Assembly: GCA_937859515.1 (NCBI GenBank)
Contig: CALMAK010000023.1
Coordinates: forward strand, 1 to 42,613
Source of the DNA: an uncultured Candidatus Saccharibacteria bacterium
GTDB taxonomy: Bacteria > Patescibacteriota > Saccharimonadia > Saccharimonadales > Saccharimonadaceae
Direction: 5' to 3'
Length of the DNA: 42,613 bases
Notes under the pieces: model-generated
Told to the model about the DNA's origin: nothing
Seen by the model: the letters and a program-made list of their open reading frames with translations, nothing else
Databases searched by the model: none
Program-made: the position numbers and the translations under genes
Shown here: one piece after another, positions 32,911 through 42,613 of the stretch
Layout of the letters: every line of letters begins with the position of its first letter
Position numbering within the stretch: position 1 is the stretch's first letter

Positions 32911-33339
32911 TTATAAGCCTCCTGTATTTAGCTGTGTACGGATAATACGAATTTCTTTGGCGCGAAGACGCAGGGAGAAATAGGTGAAGAGGTTAACGAG
33001 AAGGCATACCCCGTAGAACGAAATGATAACTGGTGCATCGAATGACGGAAGCTCTTCTGCAAGTTCATCAAACCAGCTGAGGAATGAAGAGGGGGAGGCT
33101 GGTGTCTCATCATAAAACGCAGATACAAAATCATCAGACGATTGGTCGATAGGACTGTGAGATGTGATGGTGGGCACGGGGAATAACGCAATGGCAGTTT
33201 GTGCAATGAATAGAGACGTAACAATGATAAGACTCCATCCACTAATACACTGCCGTCGTTTAAGGACGTGCGCGTATGTACTGAGGCGCTCTATCATGGC
33301 AGGACTGAAGGAGATTTGTGAGACGATTTCTTTAAACAT
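32911..33339 (-). CDS. Two-segment membrane protein, unknown
   Basis: 142 residues. Membrane segments at GWSLIIVTSLFIAQTAIALF (about 39-58) and PVIISFYGVCLLVNLFTYFS (about 102-121) flank an acidic loop of about 40 residues (SPIDQSSDDFVSAFYDETPA region). GGGTGG lies 3 bases before ATG 33339. First gene of a two-gene unit with 32571-32909. Function unknown. Confidence 0.7.
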   Translation of the reverse strand: MFKEIVSQISFSPAMIERLSTYAHVLKRRQCISGWSLIIVTSLFIAQTAIALFPVPTITSHSPIDQSSDDFVSAFYDETPASPSSFLSWFDELAEELPSFDAPVIISFYGVCLLVNLFTYFSLRLRAKEIRIIRTQLNTGGL

Positions 33340-33399
33340 TATCCACCCTTATTACTATGCAATAAGATTACCATAACAGATATAAAATATGCAAGTTAC

Positions 33400-33428
33400 T
33401 TGAGTGGAGCGCGATTTTTCGGTATACT
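33400..33428 (+). promoter_or_regulatory. Promoter of gyrB-gyrA
   Basis: TTGAGT (33400-33405), 17 bases, TATACT (33423-33428). The leader would be about 40 bases with GAGGGAAG before ATG 33474, so gyrB is not leaderless. Confidence 0.75.
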
Positions 33429-33458
33429 ATAGGGAGAAGTAAATAGCTGAATGACTGA

Positions 33459-35450
<1,992 letters not shown>

Positions 35451-35451
35451 T

Positions 35452-37986
35452 ATGGATGACAAAAATACAACACCACCACAAGATACACCACTGGAAGACG
35501 GGCGTTCACAGATAGAGGAAGTTGTTGAAAATACAACAGGTATCGAATATCAGACACTTGAAAATGTGATGGAAAACAGCTTTTTGCGCTATTCAATGAG
35601 CGTGATTGTTGATCGTGCGCTACCTGATGTGCGCGACGGACTCAAGCCGGTACATCGTCGTATTCTATTTAGTATGAATCAGAATGGTAATCGTTCGACT
35701 GCAAAATTCGTCAAGTCTGCGCGTATCGTTGGTGACGTAATGGGTAAGTACCACCCGCACGGTGATAGCGCGATTTACAATTCAATGGTTCGTTTGGCGC
35801 AACCATGGTCGCTGCGCTATCCACTTATTCAAGGTCAGGGTAACTTTGGCTCGATGGATGGTGACGAAGCGGCAGCGATGCGTTATACAGAGGCACGTAT
35901 GGCGAAGCCTGCTGATGAGATGCTTGTTGACATTGACAAGGATACGATTGATTTTCGAGATAACTTCGACGGCTCAGAGCAAGAGCCTGTCGTCTTACCG
36001 GCAAAACTACCAAACCTTCTCCTTAATGGCCAGATTGGTATTGCAGTGGGAATGGCAACGAATATTCCACCCCATAATCTTGGTGAATTGGTTGATGCCA
36101 GTATTGAGCTGATCGACAACGAAGAGGCGACTACTGACGATCTACTAAAGCATGTCAAGGGTCCTGACTTCCCGACAGGTGCTGTTATCTATGGTGGTGC
36201 ACCAATGAAACAGGCGTATCAGACGGGTCGAGGTAGCGTCATGGTGCGTGCCGTTGCGAATATTGAAGAGACCAAGAAGGGCCGTCACCAAATTGTGGTA
36301 ACTGAAGTGCCATATGGTGTAAATAAAGCAACACTTATTGAAAAGATTGCTGAACTTGTCAAGGATAAGAAGATTACGGGCATTAGCGACTTGCGTGATG
36401 AAAGCGCCCGGGGTGCAGTACGTGTTGTGGTTGAGCTAAAGAAGGATGCTTATCCAAAGAAACTTTTGAATCAGCTGTATAAATTAACAGCACTGCAGAC
36501 GAGCTTTAGTTTTAACATGTTGGCGCTGATTGACGGTATTCAACCACGAGTTCTTGGCCTTCACGAAATGCTTAGTGAGTTTGTTAAGCATCGACAGAAG
36601 GTGGTGCGTCGTCGTACCGAGTTTGAACTTCGCAAGGCTAAAGAGCGTGCCCATATTCTTGAGGGCTACAAGATTGCACTCGATCACATCGACGAGGTAA
36701 TCAAGACTATTCGTGCATCAAAGACGCAAGAAGAGGCTGAAAGGGCGTTGATTGCAAAGTTCAAGTTAAGTGAGATTCAAGCTAAAGCTATCCTTGCTAT
36801 GCAACTGCGTCGCCTGACTGGCCTCGAGCGTGAGTCAATCGAGAATGAGCTGAACGAGCTTATCAAGTTGATTGCCAAGCTTGAGGGTATTTTGGCTGAT
36901 GAAAAAGAGATTCTCAAGATTATCAAGACAGAACTTCTAGAGGTTAAGGAGAAGTACGGTGACGAGCGTCGTAGCCAGATTATTAACCATGAGCTGGGCA
37001 AGTTCTCTGATGAAGAGTTGATTCCTGAAGAAGAAAGCGTGATTTTGTTGACGACAGAAAACTATATCAAGCGAACCTTGATTAGTGACTATCGCAAGCA
37101 AAACCGTGGTGGTAAGGGAAAACGTGGTATGACTACTAAGGAAGAGGACGCAATTGATCAGTTGGTACCAGCTAGTACGCATGACTATCTACTGTTCTTT
37201 ACGAATAGGGGTCGTGTCTTCCGTCTCAAGGCGTATGAAGTACCTGCGGCCAGTCTGCAGGCCAAAGGCGTTGCGGCGGTTAATCTGCTGCAACTTCAGC
37301 CGGAAGAGAAGATTACATCAATCATCAAGCATGAAAAAGATGCAAACGATGAGGGGTATCTCTTTATGACAACGACCAAGGGTACAGTCAAGAAGACACC
37401 GTTAAAGGATTACGCAAACATTCGCACGAATGGTCTGATTGCCATTAAGCTTGATGACGGTGATGAATTGCGTTGGATTCAGAAAACAACTGGACAGAAT
37501 GATATCATTGTCTCGACATCTGCAGGGCAAGCCATCCGCTTTAATGAAACAGATGCTCGTCCGATGGGTCGCTCAGCGCGTGGTGTGCGTGGTGTGCGTC
37601 TCCGTCCAGATGATACGGTGGTTGGTATGGACGTCGTTACTGAAGATGACCAGAAATTGCTGGTGATATCTGACTTTGGTTACGGTAAGATTACCAAGGC
37701 TTCAAACTTCCCAAGCCACAAGCGTGGCGGCGTCGGTATTAAGGCGGCGGTCGTGACGGCAAAGACTGGTTCGATCGTGACAGTTCGCACCCTTGAAGCT
37801 GATGCTAGTGAAGTCCTGATGATTTCAGGTAAGGGTCAGACGATTCGTGTCGGGCTCAAGGATATTCCAGTGCTTGGTCGTACGACACAAGGCGTGCGCA
37901 TTATGAAACTTAGTGATGGTGATGCAGTATCTTCGGTCGGTCTCGTGCCAGAAAAGACGGAAGAAGCTGAGGAGGAGAGCGTATAG
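35452..37986 (+). CDS. gyrA: DNA gyrase subunit A
   Basis: 844 residues. The catalytic Tyr is in [11 protein letters not shown], the winged helix has [19 protein letters not shown], and the C-terminal beta-pinwheel starts near residue 515. The GyrA box is QNRGGKG (QRRGGKG in the consensus), which supports negative supercoiling rather than Topo IV. The quinolone-region position equal to E. coli Asp87 is Asn (codon AAT 35779-35781), while Ser83 is kept. ATG 35452 overlaps the gyrB stop context. Confidence 0.97.
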   Translation: MDDKNTTPPQDTPLEDGRSQIEEVVENTTGIEYQTLENVMENSFLRYSMSVIVDRALPDVRDGLKPVHRRILFSMNQNGNRSTAKFVKSARIVGDVMGKYHPHGDSAIYNSMVRLAQPWSLRYPLIQGQGNFGSMDGDEAAAMRYTEARMAKPADEMLVDIDKDTIDFRDNFDGSEQEPVVLPAKLPNLLLNGQIGIAVGMATNIPPHNLGELVDASIELIDNEEATTDDLLKHVKGPDFPTGAVIYGGAPMKQAYQTGRGSVMVRAVANIEETKKGRHQIVVTEVPYGVNKATLIEKIAELVKDKKITGISDLRDESARGAVRVVVELKKDAYPKKLLNQLYKLTALQTSFSFNMLALIDGIQPRVLGLHEMLSEFVKHRQKVVRRRTEFELRKAKERAHILEGYKIALDHIDEVIKTIRASKTQEEAERALIAKFKLSEIQAKAILAMQLRRLTGLERESIENELNELIKLIAKLEGILADEKEILKIIKTELLEVKEKYGDERRSQIINHELGKFSDEELIPEEESVILLTTENYIKRTLISDYRKQNRGGKGKRGMTTKEEDAIDQLVPASTHDYLLFFTNRGRVFRLKAYEVPAASLQAKGVAAVNLLQLQPEEKITSIIKHEKDANDEGYLFMTTTKGTVKKTPLKDYANIRTNGLIAIKLDDGDELRWIQKTTGQNDIIVSTSAGQAIRFNETDARPMGRSARGVRGVRLRPDDTVVGMDVVTEDDQKLLVISDFGYGKITKASNFPSHKRGGVGIKAAVVTAKTGSIVTVRTLEADASEVLMISGKGQTIRVGLKDIPVLGRTTQGVRIMKLSDGDAVSSVGLVPEKTEEAEEESV

Positions 37987-38420
37987 TGACGCTCTCTCCG
38001 TATCTCATTGCGATCGCAGCGGCATGGATTGTTGCCCAAGGGGCGAAGTATGCCATCTCAGTTGTAAAGAGTGGTAGTATTCGTAACTTTCGGCAGTTGT
38101 ATCTCTCGGGTAATATGCCGAGTGCGCATAGCGCATCGGTGATCGCATTGTTGACAGTCATCGGTGGACTCAATGGCGTCGAATCTGCGGTATTTGCGGT
38201 TGCAGCACTGTTTGCAGCAATCGTGATGTATGACGCTGTGATGGTGCGCCGTTCGTCGGGTGAGCAAGGTGAAGCAATCAAGGCGCTCCTCAAGGAACAG
38301 AAGAGTAACATTCGCGTACCACGCACTGCCAAGGGTCATACACCGCTTGAGGTTGCGGTCGGGGCGCTGCTTGGGTTGATCGTTGGTCTTGCGGTGATCG
38401 CACTGACGAATGTAGCGTAG
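37986..38420 (+). CDS. Divergent PAP2 family membrane protein
   Basis: 144 residues from GTG 37986, which overlaps the gyrA stop by one base (TAGTG). Sequence features: IAAAWIVAQGAKYAISVV, GNMPSAHSASVIALLTVIGG, VMYDAVMVRRSSGEQ, and RTAKGHTPLEVAVGALLGL. These match the divergent PAP2 (DUF212) family: the SAH and GHTPLEV motifs with His and the acidic YDA are conserved. Members are membrane proteins related to lipid phosphatases. Confidence 0.9.
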   Translation: MTLSPYLIAIAAAWIVAQGAKYAISVVKSGSIRNFRQLYLSGNMPSAHSASVIALLTVIGGLNGVESAVFAVAALFAAIVMYDAVMVRRSSGEQGEAIKALLKEQKSNIRVPRTAKGHTPLEVAVGALLGLIVGLAVIALTNVA

Positions 38421-38550
38421 TCACGTACGACCTCCCAATATCTGTTAGGATATGCTAGATGTGTTCATTGAGGATCGTCTATGTTTAACTTATTTTGTAA
38501 GGTGTTGCGTATAGTTGTGTTTTTCGCTACAAAATAACAGCGAAAGGGTG

Positions 38551-38580
38551 TTGACGTAACACCTCCTGGTGCGCTATGAT
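38551..38580 (+). promoter_or_regulatory. 16S rRNA promoter P1 (and possible P2)
   Basis: TTGACG (38551-38556), 18 bases, TATGAT (38575-38580). A second TATAAT (38654-38659) stands 11 bases before the processing stem and could be a P2. Upstream there is a hairpin TTTCGCT/AGCGAAA (38522-38545). Confidence 0.65.
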
Positions 38581-38669
38581 GAGTAACAGTCTGATTGCTG
38601 CGAGCAACACTCAACGGAGTATAAACGATAATTTATGCGAGTTGGACAGATGTTATAATCGTCCTTTGA

Positions 38670-40431
<1,762 letters not shown>

Positions 40432-40439
40432 TTAAAGAG

Positions 40440-40472
40440 AAAATACCTCGGATAATCCGAGGTATTTTTTGT
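40440..40472. terminator. Terminator after 16S rRNA
   Basis: AAATACCTCGG-ataat-CCGAGGTATTTTTT, directly after the processing stem. It ends the 16S transcript and also lies after the convergent minus-strand gene. Confidence 0.9.
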
Positions 40473-40488
40473 TTATGATTTTAATATT

Positions 40489-40719
40489 TTATGACTGGAA
40501 GATGCCACCGAGGATGAGCTGCAGCAGGAAAGCAGGGATGTTGAGCATAAGCAACAAGCCGAATCCGCAGATAATCAATGCCCATAGCTTGTACTTTTCA
40601 TAACTGCCGACACCACCGCCAAATTCGTTTGCAATAGCTCGGTGCCACCTGACAAAAGCGACGCCTGCAAGGATAACGCCCAGTCCGATGAAGAATGTTG
40701 TTAAGTTAAATTCATACAT
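40489..40719 (-). CDS. Small two-segment membrane protein
   Basis: 76 residues from ATG 40719. Membrane segments TFFIGLGVILAGVAFVRW (about 8-25) and ALIICGFGLLLMLNIPAFLL (about 47-66) are joined by a glycine-rich polar loop (EFGGGVGSYEKYK). The arrangement resembles VirB2/TrbC-type pilins in size and hydrophobic pattern, but there is no cleavable signal peptide and the match is weak. TATAAT on the minus strand (40727-40732) ends 7 bases upstream, a leaderless start. It lies within the split rRNA locus. Confidence 0.65.
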   Translation of the reverse strand: MYEFNLTTFFIGLGVILAGVAFVRWHRAIANEFGGGVGSYEKYKLWALIICGFGLLLMLNIPAFLLQLILGGIFQS

Positions 40720-40803
40720 ACTGGTAATTATACACTTGTCAGATGACAATATCTACGCTAGAATAGGTAAAGTCTGGCAGCTTGTCAGAGCACGTTTATT
40801 TTT

Positions 40804-40861
40804 GGGGCGTTAGCTCAATTGGAGAGCCTTCAGCGAAAAGATCGCAAGCTCTAGCCAATTG
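40804..40861 (+). pseudogene. tRNA-Ala 5' fragment with a fold-back of its D-arm
   Basis: GGGGCGTTAGCTCAATTGG repeats the first 19 bases of tRNA-Ala (40917) with one change. Then, after a 26-base segment, GCTCTAGCCAATTG appears, which is the reverse complement of the tRNA D-arm. CAATTGG/CCAATTG and AGAGC/GCTCT would pair. There is no anticodon or acceptor 3' half, so it cannot be a tRNA. Confidence 0.7.
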
Positions 40862-40916
40862 GCATATCCCTAATATTATGAGCGTAATCTCATTAAACTA
40901 CAGCACCTTTCGATAA

Positions 40917-40993
40917 GGGGCGTTAGCTCAGTTGGCTAGAGCACCTGCTTTGCAAGCAGGGGGTCCGGGGTTCGAGTCCCCGACGCTCCACCA
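40917..40993 (+). tRNA. tRNA-Ala(UGC)
   Basis: GGGGCGT pairs with ACGCTCC including G3:U70, the alanine identity pair. The anticodon loop TTTGCAA gives TGC, the T-arm is CGGGG-TTCGAGT-CCCCG, and CCA is encoded. Confidence 0.97.
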
Positions 40994-40996
40994 TAT

Positions 40997-41032
40997 GGGG
41001 TGAACTAGGCGAAAGTCTAGGACACTCCACCA
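40997..41032 (+). other. tRNA-Ala-like minihelix with encoded CCA
   Basis: GGGGTG (40997-41002) pairs with CACTCC (41023-41028), then A and CCA follow. Inside, CTAG-gcgaaagt-CTAG forms a second helix. The third pair is G-U, as in tRNA-Ala. The 36-nt unit has an acceptor-like end but no D-arm or anticodon. It lies 3 bases after tRNA-Ala. Confidence 0.65.
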
Positions 41033-41053
41033 AGTATTTATTTATGGTAGCAG

Positions 41054-41130
41054 GGGCGATTAGCTCAGCTGGTTAGAGCGCGTCACTGATAATGACGAGG
41101 TCGGAGGTTCAAGTCCCTCATCGCCCACCA
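41054..41130 (+). tRNA. tRNA-Ile(GAU)
   Basis: GGGCGAT pairs with ATCGCCC. The anticodon loop CTGATAA gives GAT, the T-arm is GGAGG-TTCAAGT-CCCTC, and CCA is encoded. tRNA-Ala and tRNA-Ile normally sit in the 16S-23S spacer, and here they follow the separated 16S. Confidence 0.97.
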
Positions 41131-41144
41131 TAAATGAATGATTC

Positions 41145-41221
41145 GGGCGCTTAGCTCAGTTGGCTAGAGCACTTCGTTTACACCGAAGGGGTCGGGGGTT
41201 CGAGCCCCTCAGCGCCCACCA
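41145..41221 (+). tRNA. tRNA-Val(UAC)
   Basis: GGGCGCT pairs with AGCGCCC. The anticodon loop TTTACAC gives TAC, the T-arm is GGGGG-TTCGAGC-CCCTC, and CCA is encoded. The 3' end is duplicated at 41401-41414. Confidence 0.96.
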
Positions 41222-41414
41222 AAAGTAAAAATCCATCTTTCGAGATGGATTTTTACTTTTGTATGGAGCGCTTTGGAACTCGAACCCCCGCTTTTGCAAA
41301 ACAAAAGTACGCAGGGTTCGGTGTAGCGAGTGAAATAAAGAAAAGCAGCGAAGCTATTTTTCTTTATAAGCGAGCGGAAGAGCGAAACGAAGTGAAGCGA
41401 CCCCTCAGCGCCCA
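41205..41414 (+). repeat. tRNA-Val-linked hairpin element (copy B)
   Basis: CCCCTCAGCGCCCA in tRNA-Val (41205-41218) recurs exactly at 41401-41414, 196 bp later. Just before the second copy, GGGTTCG (41314-41320) continues the T-arm, but an 80-bp block (41321-41400) splits it where the tRNA has only AG. Between them: the terminator stem, TATGG....CTTTGG, and a hairpin GCTTTTG/CAAAAG with outer arms CGAACCC/GGGTTCG. The 80-bp block contains AAAGAAAA...TTTTTCTTT and ends AGCGAAACGAAGTGAAGCGA, clearly related to the block of copy A. Confidence 0.65.
41221..41260 (+). terminator. Terminator after the tRNA-Ala/Ile/Val cluster
   Basis: AAAAGTAAAAATCCATCT-ttcg-AGATGGATTTTTACTTTT is an 18-bp perfect stem with a TTCG loop, starting at the CCA end. 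Confidence 0.85.
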
Positions 41415-41445
41415 ATCCTATACGACTCTTTGGATTACTAAGTGC

Positions 41446-41451
41446 TATAAT
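41446..41451 (+). promoter_or_regulatory. -10 box of the Mrr-like nuclease gene
   Basis: TATAAT ends 9 bases before ATG 41461, leaving at most a few untranslated bases. This also argues against starts further upstream. Confidence 0.55.
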
Positions 41452-41460
41452 CCGAATAGC

Positions 41461-42231
41461 ATGTATTTTTATTTTGATAAAAACAAATACTACGTTTCAG
41501 CGAAAAAATATCCGTACATAAGTAACGAGCGGATTAATAGGTATAATGATTCCGCAAGAGAGCTCGAGCAATTGACTAAGATCGCTGCAAAACGTCAATC
41601 GGACGATGAAAAGAGTAGAACCTCAATAAGCTTGATAATCGGCGTAGCGTTGTGTGTAGCGGCATGGGGATTAATATTATCGTATATGGGTAAAGACGGC
41701 TATGTTCTCGCATTAGTAATATCGCTGCCGATTTTAGGATTATGTTATGGTGTTCTGTCGCAAAGTCTACCGGTAAGCTCCGAGCTAAGACTGTTAGAGT
41801 CTTCTATCAAAGAGAAGACAGAACATTTAAATAGTGAATTGCTTGTATTTGATAATCTCAAAAAGAGGCAAGCGCAATACTGGCTCAGTATGGATGGCTG
41901 GCAATTTGAAAAAGAGATCGCAAAGCTGTACGAGGCTCATGGCTATCATGCCGTAGTCACCAAAGGTAGTGACGACGGTGGCATAGATATATTCTTAGCA
42001 AAAAATGGTACAAGACTTGGTGTGCAATGCAAAAATCACTCTAAACCTGTTGCACAAGCCGTCATTCGAGAATTGGCAGGAGCTATGCTGCACGAGAATC
42101 TTGATGGAGGTATTGTCATCGCGTCTTCAGGATATACAAAACGAGCAAAGGAGTTCGTTGAAAATAAACCAATTAAGCTGCTAGACATTCATGATGTATT
42201 GCGAATGCATGCGGGTGCTCTATCTAGATAA
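41461..42231 (+). CDS. Membrane-anchored Mrr/PD-(D/E)XK-like nuclease
   Basis: 256 residues. An N-terminal helical, charged region, two membrane segments (SISLIIGVALCVAAWGLIL and GYVLALVISLPILGLCYGV, about 55-100), then a nuclease domain: SMDGWQFEKEIAKLYEAHGY, GSDDGGIDIFLAKNGTRLGV and QCKNHSKPVAQAVIRELAGA. The D...QCK pattern is the PD-(D/E)XK active site of Mrr-type restriction endonucleases. The N-terminal start at 41461 is set by the promoter; longer frames run through copy B of the repeat. The family is known as membrane-linked restriction endonuclease-like proteins whose target DNA is unclear. Confidence 0.88.
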   Translation: MYFYFDKNKYYVSAKKYPYISNERINRYNDSARELEQLTKIAAKRQSDDEKSRTSISLIIGVALCVAAWGLILSYMGKDGYVLALVISLPILGLCYGVLSQSLPVSSELRLLESSIKEKTEHLNSELLVFDNLKKRQAQYWLSMDGWQFEKEIAKLYEAHGYHAVVTKGSDDGGIDIFLAKNGTRLGVQCKNHSKPVAQAVIRELAGAMLHENLDGGIVIASSGYTKRAKEFVENKPIKLLDIHDVLRMHAGALSR

Positions 42232-42250
42232 TTATCTTACTAGAAAACTC

Positions 42251-42279
42251 TTGCAAAATCTTCTCACATCCTGTACTAT
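42251..42279 (+). promoter_or_regulatory. Promoter of 23S rRNA
   Basis: TTGCAA (42251-42256), 17 bases, TACTAT (42274-42279). The -35 matches the tRNA-Asp and tRNA-Val/thrS promoters. A perfect hairpin GATACGAA/TTCGTATC (42320-42342) lies in the leader. No gene is seen from here to the 23S start. Confidence 0.6.
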
Positions 42280-42565
42280 AAATAACAGATTAAGCGAATG
42301 TTCCTCCCGAACCTCTGGCGATACGAAATGCGAGTTCGTATCAGTGGTAGTAAAAACGCCGCAAAAGTTACAACAGAAAAGACTTTACAGACCTGTTATG
42401 GAAGTGATAGGATGGTAAAGTTGCACTGCGAGGACAGAGAGATTTTATCGGAAACGATAGGTTCAAATGTGTTCTCGAGGTGAGTACGCAAGAATCTTAA
42501 CAATTCAATGATGTAAGAAAATTTTTTAAAGATTGACGGCAAGTAAGTGCTATTTAGCAATTACT

Positions 42566-42613
42566 AGTTAAGTCAATGCATAAAAAGGTACTCAAGGGCA
42601 CAGTAGTGGATGC
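42566..42613 (+). rRNA. rrl: 23S ribosomal RNA, 5' end
   Basis: GTTAAG (42567-42572) and GGGCACAGTAGTGGATGC at the end of the window align with the universal 23S 5' end (GTTAAG...GCACGGTGGATGCC). The gene continues beyond the window. The spacing between these blocks is larger than in E. coli. It lies 2.3 kb after the 16S 3' end. Confidence 0.7.

Noticed and set aside
41245-41460. N-terminal extension of the Mrr-like nuclease gene
   Set aside because: The extra 72 codons run through a terminator half and repeat copy B, and the promoter at 41446 lies inside them.
42245-42483. Short plus-strand frames before 23S rRNA
   Set aside because: They overlap the 23S promoter, a leader hairpin and the likely rRNA leader, with no ribosome site.

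Overview
The window is chromosomal DNA of a Candidatus Saccharibacteria (TM7) member, a Patescibacteria/CPR lineage with small genomes and an epibiotic or host-dependent lifestyle. The 16S rRNA gene at 38792-40269 carries the diagnostic TM7 oligonucleotide sites, recalled from established TM7 probes and primers: GAGAGGATGATCAGCCAG, ACTGGGCGTAAAGAGTTGC and the complement of the TM7-910 primer. It also has U at the position equivalent to E. coli 912, which is typical of TM7. UGA and UAG both behave as stops, so the standard bacterial code fits.

Layout. 1-9426 is a type IV pilus cluster on the + strand: the end of a PilO-like gene, a small membrane protein, pilB, pilT, pilC, a pilin, the prepilin peptidase, and four minor pilin-like genes (GspH/I/J/K-type order). 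9442-13267 holds a tyrosine recombinase (- strand), ndk, tRNA-Arg, a PH-domain membrane protein, a PpiC/SurA-like foldase and an Fe/Mn superoxide dismutase. 13270-16500 is rich in tRNA genes (Asp, Thr, Val) and includes a membrane glycosyltransferase and a small ORF. 16300-20127 is a thrS - HAD - ATL - miaA operon behind what looks like a complete T-box riboswitch. 20158-23673 has a winged-helix regulator, an MBL-like protein, rpmB, a site-2 protease, a structured small RNA, tRNA-Pro and a Nudix-RNase H fusion. 23689-27227 carries rnpB, the infC-rpmI-rplT operon (infC apparently starts at AUC), comM and tmRNA. 27450-28729 is decaying sequence with a HIT pseudogene. 28730-33339 holds a VirD4/HerA-like DNA-pumping ATPase with small partners. 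33400-38420 is gyrB-gyrA plus a divergent-PAP2 gene. 38421-42613 is a split rRNA locus: 16S has its own promoter, processing stem and terminator, then come a small membrane gene, tRNA-Ala/Ile/Val, a membrane-anchored Mrr-like nuclease, and the first bases of 23S rRNA behind its own promoter.

The genes as a group describe a compact genome that keeps surface apparatus (pili, DNA-transfer ATPase, ComM) and central information processing. Many mRNAs appear leaderless, with a -10 box 5-7 bases before the ATG. Several stable-RNA promoters use a palindromic -35 box, TTGCAA.

The most unusual signals are around the tRNA genes. Two loci carry a roughly 200-bp hairpin element that duplicates the 3' end of the neighbouring tRNA and splits the copy in its T-loop with a related 80-85 nt block. 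Near tRNA-Ala there is a 36-nt minihelix with CCA and a G3:U70 pair, and a folded-back tRNA-Ala fragment. These, the thrS T-box, the small RNA before tRNA-Pro and the Nudix-RNase H fusion are the observations most worth following up. All functional statements come from reading the sequence; no database search was run.
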